Shown: positions 1-5,471 of the stretch, one piece after another
Position numbering within the stretch: position 1 is the first letter of the stretch
How the letters are laid out: each line of letters begins with the position of its first letter
Source of the DNA: an uncultured Megasphaera sp.
Lineage (GTDB): Bacteria > Bacillota > Negativicutes > Veillonellales > Megasphaeraceae
DNA length: 10,923 nt
Direction of reading: 5' to 3'
NCBI GenBank assembly: GCA_902464195.1
Contig: CABQJB010000055.1
Location: forward strand, 1-10,923
Position numbers and translations under genes: made by a program
The notes under the pieces: generated by a model
Told to the model about the DNA's origin: nothing
Databases searched by the model: none
What the model saw: only the letters and a program-made list of their open reading frames with translations

Positions 1-129
1 ATTGTTGAAGGACTTGCGGATGGCGACGACCTGGTCGAGCATATCCGAGTCGATGACTTCCATGCCCGGTAAATATTTCATGTGGTCGATGAGTTTGCTC
101 TGATCGATAGTTTTAGTTTCTTCCGTCAT
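1..129 (-). CDS. thiH: 2-iminoacetate synthase ThiH, N-terminal 43 residues (cut by window edge)
   Basis: Only the first 43 codons are present; the gene continues past the left edge. The visible peptide begins MTEETKTIDQSK and contains HMKYLPGMEVIDSDML, which I recall as typical of the start of clostridial-type ThiH. The radical-SAM cysteine motif would lie outside the window, so it cannot be checked. ThiH is a radical-SAM tyrosine lyase that releases dehydroglycine (2-iminoacetate) and p-cresol, supplying the C-N unit of the thiamin thiazole without oxygen. The start is ATG at 129-127. A strong GAGGAGG Shine-Dalgarno (138-144) lies 8 bases upstream and overlaps the thiG stop codon, so translation is probably coupled to thiG. 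Position after thiS and thiG supports the call as much as the peptide does. Confidence 0.75.
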   Translation of the reverse strand, partial: MTEETKTIDQSKLIDHMKYLPGMEVIDSDMLDQVVAIRKSFNN

Positions 130-142
130 GTTCGATTCCTCC

Positions 143-913
143 TCAGTCTCCTAAGAATCCCGTCAGCGGATCCGAAGCCGAAGCCGTTTCGCGGACGCGG
201 CCCAAGCCGGCGAGGTAAGCATTGCGGCCGGCACGGATGGCTTCACCGAAGGCTTTGGCCATGAGCGGCAGGTCGCCAGCCGTAGCGACGGCGGTGTTGG
301 CCATGATGGCAGCGGCGCCCATTTCCATGGCTTCGCAGGCCTGGGACGGACGGCCGATACCGGCGTCGACAATGACCGGCAGGTCGACTTCGTCGATGAG
401 GATCTGGATGAAATCTTTCGTCGACAAGCCTTTATTGGTGCCGATAGGCGAAGCCAAAGGCATGATGGCAGCGGCGCCGGCGTCAGCCAGGGCACGGGCT
501 GCGTAGAGGTCCGGATACATGTACGGCAGGACGACAAAGCCTTCTTTAGCCAGGATTTCCGTGGCTTTGATGGTTTCGTTGTTGTCCGGCAGGAGATATT
601 TGGAGTCGCGCATGACTTCAATCTTGATGAAATCGCCGCAGCCGACTTCACGGGACAAGTGGGCGATGCGGACGGCTTCGTCGGCATTGCGGGCACTGGA
701 CGTATTGGGGAGCAGGGTGACATCTTTCGGGATATAGTCGAGGATATTGTCTTTCTGGCCGGCTTCGACGCGACGCAGGGCCATGGTTACCATCTGGGCA
801 CCGCCTTGTTCGACAGCGGCCTTGATGAGGTCGACAGAGAATTTACCGGAACCTAAGATGAAACGCGATGTGAATTCGTGGCCGCCAAGGACCAGGGTAT
901 CTTTTTTTTCCAT
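143..913 (-). CDS. thiG: Thiazole synthase ThiG
   Basis: A complete 256-residue protein of the usual ThiG length. ThiG is a cytoplasmic TIM-barrel enzyme that forms the thiazole phosphate of thiamin from 1-deoxyxylulose 5-phosphate, dehydroglycine and the thiocarboxylate of ThiS. Visible family motifs in order: LGSGKF (21-25), MALRRVE (44-50), [18 protein letters not shown] (67-84), DFIKIEV (94-100), [10 protein letters not shown] (106-115), LPYMYPD (129-135), [12 protein letters not shown] (151-162), [13 protein letters not shown] (180-192) and NTAVA (206-210). Lys97 in IKIEV matches the lysine that forms the Schiff base with deoxyxylulose phosphate. One small departure is MPLAS where MPLGS is more usual. 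The start is ATG 913-911, with AGGAG at 923-927 about 9 bases upstream. The gene lies 57 bases after thiS and 13 bases before thiH. Presence of thiH rather than thiO suggests anaerobic dehydroglycine supply. Confidence 0.96.
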   Translation of the reverse strand: MEKKDTLVLGGHEFTSRFILGSGKFSVDLIKAAVEQGGAQMVTMALRRVEAGQKDNILDYIPKDVTLLPNTSSARNADEAVRIAHLSREVGCGDFIKIEVMRDSKYLLPDNNETIKATEILAKEGFVVLPYMYPDLYAARALADAGAAAIMPLASPIGTNKGLSTKDFIQILIDEVDLPVIVDAGIGRPSQACEAMEMGAAAIMANTAVATAGDLPLMAKAFGEAIRAGRNAYLAGLGRVRETASASDPLTGFLGD

Positions 914-970
914 TGGGAAACACTCCTTTTATAATGATAGATGAGTTCATGACTGCTTTGCCGCAGGGAA

Positions 971-1165
971 TCAGCCCCCGCCGACGAAGTGTACGATTTC
1001 CATGGAATCGCCGTCTTTCAAAGTCACTTTATCGTAATCCTTGCGCGATACGATAGCACCGTTCAGCTCGATGGCGATGCGGTCTGTACGATATTCCTGG
1101 TCGGTCAGGTAAGCGAGCAGGTTCTGGCCGGCCGCTTCGATGTCTTTGCCGTTGATCCGTACCAT
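971..1165 (-). CDS. thiS: Sulfur carrier protein ThiS
   Basis: A 64-residue ubiquitin-like protein ending in VHFVGGG. The C-terminal Gly-Gly is adenylated by a ThiF-type enzyme and converted to a thiocarboxylate that donates sulfur to ThiG. Other family marks are the MVRINGK start, the LLAYL segment (16-20), IAIELNGAIVSRKDY (30-44) and LKDGDSMEIV (49-58). ATG 1165-1163 is chosen because it has an excellent Shine-Dalgarno (AAAGGAGGA, 1171-1179) at good spacing and gives the normal family length. A longer in-frame start at 1204 would place the terminator-like hairpin and this ribosome site inside the coding region, so it is unlikely. It is first in the thiS-thiG-thiH operon. No thiF is visible in the window. 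Confidence 0.95.
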   Translation of the reverse strand: MVRINGKDIEAAGQNLLAYLTDQEYRTDRIAIELNGAIVSRKDYDKVTLKDGDSMEIVHFVGGG

Positions 1166-1189
1166 GGAGGTCCTCCTTTCTCTCAAATG

Positions 1190-1245
1190 AAAAAAGGGTC
1201 GCACGAAGAATTACACCCAAGGTGGTGTACCCCTTCGTGCGACCC
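1190..1245 (-). terminator. Terminator-like hairpin in the thiS leader (possible attenuator or inserted repeat)
   Basis: Bases 1196-1208 (GGGTCGCACGAAG) pair perfectly with 1233-1245, giving a 13-bp stem. An inner 6-bp stem (1212-1217 with 1224-1229) closes on a 6-base loop. Read on the minus strand, the stem is followed at once by six T residues (1195-1190), the form of an intrinsic terminator. On the plus strand no T-run follows. It sits between the thi promoter and the thiS ribosome site, so it would stop or attenuate thi transcription. No gene lies upstream on this strand for it to terminate. No TPP riboswitch core was recognised in the short leader. Confidence 0.75.
1198..1212. repeat. 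Copy 1 of a 15-base repeat (GTCGCACGAAGAATT)
   Basis: Fifteen bases identical to 10873-10887 in the same plus-strand orientation. Both copies form one arm of a hairpin. In this copy the arm pairs with 1233-1245. Confidence 0.9.
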
Positions 1246-1272
1246 TTGTGATTCGGTCTCACTCTGCCTATG

Positions 1273-1300
1273 ATTATAGCCTATTGTCACAAAAAGTCAA
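1273..1300 (-). promoter_or_regulatory. thiSGH promoter
   Basis: Minus-strand sigma-70-type promoter: -35 TTGACT (1300-1295), 16-base spacer, -10 TATAAT (1278-1273). Transcription should begin near 1266, about 20 bases before the leader hairpin and about 100 bases before thiS. It faces away from the hexokinase promoter. Confidence 0.85.
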
Positions 1301-1340
1301 CTGTTGATAGGAACTGGCTTGAGAGAAATGACAAGGGAAG

Positions 1341-1370
1341 ACGACAAAGGCCGAAAAACTATAGTATAAT
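1341..1370 (+). promoter_or_regulatory. Hexokinase gene promoter
   Basis: Perfect -10 TATAAT at 1365-1370 with a weak -35, ACGACA (1341-1346, four of six consensus bases), 18 bases upstream. The expected start is near 1377, giving a leader of about 30 bases with a GAGAGG ribosome site at 1387-1392. Confidence 0.65.
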
Positions 1371-1405
1371 AAAGTTATGATTTTACGAGAGGTGTGATCA
1401 CTGCC

Positions 1406-2674
1406 ATGGAAGAACGGATGGACTGGATGAATATTGCCCGCTATTTTTATTTGACCGACGAGCGGCTGCAGCAGATTTCCCGCGATTTTGCCGCCGATAT
1501 GGAACGGGCCCTGTGCGGCCAGCCCGGGGCGACCGTATCGGCCCTGAAATCGCATGTTTCTCTGCCTGGCGGTGATGAGCACGGCGTCTATCTGGCCCTG
1601 GATTTCGGCGGTACGAACGCAAGGGCTGCGCGGATCCGCCTGTTGGGCCGGCACTGTTACCTCATCGAAAAGAAGGTCTGCCAGCCGCTCCGGATGCCTG
1701 GCCAATACGACTATCTCTCTTCGGCGACGACGGCTGGGGAGCTTTTCGATTTCCTGGCTCGCCTCGTCGGTCAGGTTGCCCATGGGCAGCAGGCCTATAC
1801 CCTGGGCCATACCTTTTCCTTTGCTATAGAGCGGCAGGACCTGCGCGATGGCCGGCTCCTGTCGTGGTCGAAAGAAATTGCCGTTCCCGGTGTGGAAGGC
1901 GAATGGGTCAACGCCATGCTCAAACAGGCCCTGGCCCGTCAGGGCTTTAGGGCTGTCGAACCGGTGGCCCTGGTCAATGACACGACGGCCCTGCTGTTGT
2001 CGGCAGCGTATACGCTGGAACGGGTCCGCCTGGGCCTCGTCTGCGGGACGGGCTTCAACGCCTGCTACTATGAGCCGGCCTGGGATATGATCGTCAATCT
2101 GGAAGCCGGCGACTATGGCGGCCTCATACGCAATCGCTGGGACAAGGCGGTCGACGCCCTATCGGCCCAGCCCGGTCAGCATCGGATGGAAAAGATGACA
2201 GGCGGTGCCTATGCAGCGGAAATCTTCCGGCAGACCTTGCTGTCTTATTTCAAGACCCGCCAGCTCCCGGTGTTTTCCACAGCCGCTATGAATGACATCA
2301 TCAGCTGCGACAATGATTTGCAGTGCCGGCTCAAGATGGGCCAGCTGTGGAAGCGCATCGTGCGGCCCGATGAGGTGCGGCCTGTCCGCAATATCGGCGC
2401 CGCCATTTTCGTCCGCGCTGCCCAGCTGGCCGGCGCCGTAAGCTGCGGCATCCTGCGCCATCTTTATGGCGGCGAAGCCGTTCCGGCCCAGTCCGTGGCC
2501 GTTGACGGCAGCCTCTTGGAACACGTCCGCGGCGCCTTGTTCATGATGGAAGATGCCATGCAGGCCTGCCAGAATGAAGGCGTGAGCCGGGACAAGCAGA
2601 TCCCCGTCGACCCGGTACTCATCCAGGATGGCCCCTTAGTCGGCGCCGCCGTCGCAGCGGCCATGGCGCATTAG
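1406..2674 (+). CDS. Hexokinase, eukaryotic-type family
   Basis: A 422-residue cytoplasmic sugar kinase of the eukaryotic hexokinase family (actin-like fold), not the ROK or GlcK glucokinases common in bacteria. It should phosphorylate glucose or a related hexose with ATP. Motifs: LALDFGGTNARAARI (phosphate-1 loop, about 63-77), LGHTFSFAIE (133-142; LGFTFSFP in eukaryotes), LLSWSK (151-156; LLxWTK), VNDTTALLLSAAY (190-202, catalytic Asp192), GLVCGTGFNACYYE (210-223), EKMTGGAYAAEIFR (matches the EKMISGxYLGEI segment), VAVDGSLLEHVRG (adenosine region) and a C-terminal DGPLVGAAVAAAMA. It is slightly shorter than the usual 450-500 residues. ATG 1406 is chosen because a GTG at 1394 overlaps the ribosome site; the SD spacing of 13 is a little long, and ATG 1418 is also possible. 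It has its own promoter, so it appears monocistronic. Confidence 0.9.
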   Translation: MEERMDWMNIARYFYLTDERLQQISRDFAADMERALCGQPGATVSALKSHVSLPGGDEHGVYLALDFGGTNARAARIRLLGRHCYLIEKKVCQPLRMPGQYDYLSSATTAGELFDFLARLVGQVAHGQQAYTLGHTFSFAIERQDLRDGRLLSWSKEIAVPGVEGEWVNAMLKQALARQGFRAVEPVALVNDTTALLLSAAYTLERVRLGLVCGTGFNACYYEPAWDMIVNLEAGDYGGLIRNRWDKAVDALSAQPGQHRMEKMTGGAYAAEIFRQTLLSYFKTRQLPVFSTAAMNDIISCDNDLQCRLKMGQLWKRIVRPDEVRPVRNIGAAIFVRAAQLAGAVSCGILRHLYGGEAVPAQSVAVDGSLLEHVRGALFMMEDAMQACQNEGVSRDKQIPVDPVLIQDGPLVGAAVAAAMAH

Positions 2675-2720
2675 CCACGAGCCACGAACCACGAGCCACG
2701 AACCACTAGCCACGGCCACG
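2675..2720. repeat. Heptanucleotide tandem repeat (CCACGAR)n
   Basis: Starting on the base after the hexokinase stop codon are five contiguous 7-base units: CCACGAG, CCACGAA, CCACGAG, CCACGAA, CCACTAG. The degenerate units CCACGG and CCACG follow, then six T residues (2721-2726). The G/A alternation means a 14-base unit is repeated twice. There is no inverted partner, so this is not a hairpin terminator despite the T-run. It lies just upstream of the -10 box of the next gene and fills the place of its -35 region. Confidence 0.9.
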
Positions 2721-2734
2721 TTTTTTCGGTACAA

Positions 2735-2740
2735 TATAAT
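2735..2740 (+). promoter_or_regulatory. -10 box of the regulator/nuclease operon promoter
   Basis: Perfect TATAAT, with no convincing -35 box 16-18 bases upstream, where the heptamer repeat ends. An activator-dependent promoter would fit, but that is inference. The expected start is near 2747. Confidence 0.5.
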
Positions 2741-2747
2741 ATTGCAG

Positions 2748-2766
2748 AGATATTTCCACCATATCT
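2748..2766. promoter_or_regulatory. Inverted repeat, possible operator
   Basis: AGATAT, 7 bases, ATATCT: a perfect 6-bp inverted repeat just downstream of the -10 box and inside the expected 5' leader. Flanking CAG and CTG bases extend the match imperfectly. It could be an operator, perhaps for the MocR protein encoded next, or a short RNA hairpin. Confidence 0.4.
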
Positions 2767-2800
2767 GTAGTTCAGGGAAAGGAGACGGCGCCAGGTCACA

Positions 2801-4201
2801 ATGCTGCAACTCGATAAATCTATCAGCAAACCCTATTACGTACAAATCTATGAATATTATCGCCGGGAAATCGAAGAGCACCGGATGATAGCCGGCATGC
2901 GTCTCGACTCGGTCCGTGAACTGGCCCAGGCTGCGGGCATCAGCAAGATGACTGTCGAAAAGGCCTACTACCAGCTGGCCAGTGAAGGCTACATCCTGCG
3001 CCGCCATAAGGCCCGCTATGAAGTGGCCTCCCTGGGGGGGCTGGAAGTGCGGACCGAAGAGGCTGCTGCGCCCATATTGCGTGAAGCCAGCCGTCGTCCC
3101 GTCTATGCCTATGACTTCGCCAGTGGCGACATGGCTTTGGAACGCTTTCCCCTTGACATCTGGCGGAAATATATGAATCGGATCTTATCGGAGCCAGACC
3201 GGCTGCTGGCGGCCAATGATGACCAGGGCGTCCCCGATTTGCGCCGGGCCCTGAGCCGTTACGTCTATGAGACGCGCGGCGTCCACGCAGAGCCGTCGCA
3301 GATTATCATCGGTGCCGGGACGATTTCCCTTCTCGGCGTCCTGACCAACCTGCTTCACGATAAATATACCTGTATCGGCGTCGAAGACCCTGGCTTCCGC
3401 CTGGGCCGGGAAATTTTCCGCAACAGTGGCTATTCCATCGTGCCCATTCCCATCAGCGGCGGCCTGCTCCACGTCGATGCCCTGGAAGCCAGCGGCGTCC
3501 GCCTGGTCTACGTCAGCCCGTCCCATCAGTTCCCGACAGGGACGGTCATGCCTGCCGGCATCCGCCATCGCCTGTTGCACTGGGCTGAAAAGACGGACGG
3601 ACTGATCATCGAAGACGATTACGACAGCGAACTGCGCTATTATGGCCGCCCCGTCCCGGCTTTGCAGGGCCTGGACCGCCACGGCCGCGTCGTCTACATG
3701 GGGGCCCTGTCCAAGGTATTGCCCTTTTTCATCCGCCTCAGCTATATGGTACTGCCGCCTCAGCTCATGCCCCTTTACGAACAGCGGCGCAGCCTGTTCC
3801 GCCAGGGCGCTTCCGTTCCGGAGCAGTGTGTACTGGCGGAATATATCGAGAGCGGAGAACTGGCCCGCCAGGTACGGCGCCTGCGCAAGGAATACCAGGA
3901 AAAAGGGGAGCTCTTAGGCCGGCTCTTAGTCGAAGCCTTTGGTCAGGATATCGTCGTAGGGCGGCTGGTTTCCGGCGTATACTGCCATATCCGCCTGCAC
4001 AGCCGCTTATCGGAAGAAGAACTGCGCCGCCGGGCGGAACGGCAGGGCTGCCGTGTCTTGTCCATGCAGTCTTTTTATGAAACACCGTCGCAGGAAACGG
4101 ATAAAGAATTTCTCCTGTCATTTTCAAAAATTCCCACCTGCAGGCTCCGCGATGCCGTAGCGGCGTTGCATGGAGCGTGGTCAGAGAAAGAAGGATACTA
4201 A
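2801..4201 (+). CDS. MocR-type transcription regulator (GntR winged helix fused to aminotransferase domain)
   Basis: A 466-residue two-domain regulator. Residues 1-75 form a GntR winged helix: KPYYVQIYEYYRREI (10-24), LDSVRELAQAAGISKMTVEKAYYQLASEGYI (about 35-65). A linker of about 25 residues leads to a fold-type I aminotransferase-like domain with SPSHQFPTG (239-247), IIEDDYDSELRYYGRP (269-284) and ALSK (302-305), where Lys305 is the expected pyridoxal phosphate lysine. Such proteins are PLP-responsive transcription factors, often autoregulated and often acting on adjacent genes; the ligand and targets here are unknown. ATG 2801 is the only in-frame start that fits the family N-terminus. 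The nearest strong Shine-Dalgarno (AAAGGAG, 2778-2784) is 16 bases away, unusually far, with only a weak AGG at 2793-2795. Its stop overlaps the next start (TAATG), placing it first in an operon with the nuclease pair. Confidence 0.9.
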   Translation: MLQLDKSISKPYYVQIYEYYRREIEEHRMIAGMRLDSVRELAQAAGISKMTVEKAYYQLASEGYILRRHKARYEVASLGGLEVRTEEAAAPILREASRRPVYAYDFASGDMALERFPLDIWRKYMNRILSEPDRLLAANDDQGVPDLRRALSRYVYETRGVHAEPSQIIIGAGTISLLGVLTNLLHDKYTCIGVEDPGFRLGREIFRNSGYSIVPIPISGGLLHVDALEASGVRLVYVSPSHQFPTGTVMPAGIRHRLLHWAEKTDGLIIEDDYDSELRYYGRPVPALQGLDRHGRVVYMGALSKVLPFFIRLSYMVLPPQLMPLYEQRRSLFRQGASVPEQCVLAEYIESGELARQVRRLRKEYQEKGELLGRLLVEAFGQDIVVGRLVSGVYCHIRLHSRLSEEELRRRAERQGCRVLSMQSFYETPSQETDKEFLLSFSKIPTCRLRDAVAALHGAWSEKEGY

Positions 4202-5466
4202 TGGCGAAAAGTTTGCGTTTTATTCAATGCGGGGATCTCCACTTAGGGAGCCCTTTCCATAACCTCTCCGCTATTGATGAACGGTGGCAGCGCATCGTCG
4301 GGAAAGCGCCGGTCCGGGCGTTCCAGAAAATCGTCCAGATGGCCATTGATAAACGGGTCCACGCTGTCCTCATCACCGGCGATGTCTACACCAGTGCCGA
4401 TCACAACTTGACGGCACAGCTCGATTACGTGCGCCTTTTACATAAATTAGCACAGAATAACATCCAGGTCTTTGTCGTCCTGGGCAATCACGATCCGCTC
4501 GAAGCGTGGAAGGCGAAGATTCCCTTTCCGCCCAATGTCCACGTGTTTCCGACCGATGCTGTCGAACGGGTCCCCCTGGTCGTAGATGGCGAAGAAGTAG
4601 CGGCCATTTACGGGCAGAGTTATGCCAAGAGCGAACAGCGGGACAATCTGGCCTGGAAATTCAACCGCGCTGCTGGCGACCGCTTTTCCATCGGCATGCT
4701 CCATACCCAGGTGGGCAGCCGGGATTCGACATATGCGCCGTGCACCCTGGAAGATTTGAAAGAATGTGGCATGGATTACTGGGCCCTCGGGCATATCCAC
4801 AAGCATGAGATACTCTGCGAAAAGCCCTATGTCGTCTATGCCGGCAACCCGCAGGGCCTCGATTGTACGGAAACGGGGCCGCGGGGCTGTTATTACGTCG
4901 AAGTCGGACCGTATGGGACGACGGACCTGGAATTCATTGACACGAGCATCGTCCGCTGGGAAAGCATCGATCTCGCCATCGACGGCATCGAATCGGTGTC
5001 TGAACTGCGCGAGTCCGTCCGCTTCGCCAAGGAAAAAGTGCGCCGTGATATCGGCAAGCCGACGTTCCTGACGGTCAATTTCACCGGTTCCGGCAGTATG
5101 TACCACGTCCTCAACAATCCGGAAGCGACGCAGTACTGGCTGGAAAGCTGGCGTGAAGAAGAACAGGGGAAATACGCCTTCGTCATGGTCGAACGCCTGC
5201 GCAACCTGGCCCGTCCCAAGATGAATATGGACGAACGAAGTAAACTGCCCGACTCCGTCGGCGACTACTTGAATGTCTTCGACAAGCTGGAAAAGCTGGC
5301 TCCTGAAGAAAGGGCCAAGGCGCTGCGGGATATTCTCATGAGCCGCCCGGAATTTGAACGCCTCGGGGCCTATGGAAGGGCCCTGACGGACCAGCGCCTG
5401 CTGGAAACGTTCGAGAAAGCCAAGTGGCTGGGCGTACAGAAATTGCTGGAACATAGAAGAGGTTAA
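4201..5466 (+). CDS. yhaO: YhaO-like DNA repair exonuclease (SbcD/Mre11-type phosphoesterase)
   Basis: A 421-residue calcineurin-like metallophosphoesterase. The two-metal site motifs are all present: CGDLHLG (Asp12, His14), ITGDVYTSAD (Asp61), LGNHDP (Asn96, His97), MLHTQVGS (His168) and ALGHIHKHE (His198, His200). YAGNPQG (213-219) follows, and after that a C-terminal region of about 190 residues expected to include the capping and partner-binding parts. By family, it is a Mn-dependent DNA exonuclease acting with a Rad50/SbcC-like ATPase, here the next gene. ATG 4201 is chosen because AAGGA (4191-4195) lies 5 bases upstream and the protein then begins just before the first beta strand (MAKSLRFIQCGD). 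A GTG at 4177 would add eight residues without a ribosome site. It overlaps the mocR stop by one base and is followed by yhaN after 5 bases. Confidence 0.9.
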   Translation: MAKSLRFIQCGDLHLGSPFHNLSAIDERWQRIVGKAPVRAFQKIVQMAIDKRVHAVLITGDVYTSADHNLTAQLDYVRLLHKLAQNNIQVFVVLGNHDPLEAWKAKIPFPPNVHVFPTDAVERVPLVVDGEEVAAIYGQSYAKSEQRDNLAWKFNRAAGDRFSIGMLHTQVGSRDSTYAPCTLEDLKECGMDYWALGHIHKHEILCEKPYVVYAGNPQGLDCTETGPRGCYYVEVGPYGTTDLEFIDTSIVRWESIDLAIDGIESVSELRESVRFAKEKVRRDIGKPTFLTVNFTGSGSMYHVLNNPEATQYWLESWREEEQGKYAFVMVERLRNLARPKMNMDERSKLPDSVGDYLNVFDKLEKLAPEERAKALRDILMSRPEFERLGAYGRALTDQRLLETFEKAKWLGVQKLLEHRRG

Positions 5467-5471
5467 GCAGT

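Noticed and set aside
1196..1260. Plus-strand AAGGTGGTGTACC resembles a T-box antiterminator core.
   Set aside because: The match is imperfect, the upstream part of such a leader would lie inside thiS, no T-run follows on the plus strand, and the hexokinase gene has its own promoter downstream.
1180..1270. Possible TPP riboswitch before thiS.
   Set aside because: Apart from a GTGAGA resemblance I cannot find the conserved CTGAGA and GAACCTGA blocks, and the leader is short and mostly one hairpin.
2636..2720. Minus-strand coding of the heptamer repeat as a GSWLV-type repetitive peptide.
   Set aside because: It is simply translation of a noncoding tandem repeat with no start or ribosome-site support.
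2710..2726. Intrinsic terminator after the hexokinase gene (T-run following the repeats).
   Set aside because: The bases before the six T residues are direct repeats with no inverted partner, so no stem forms.
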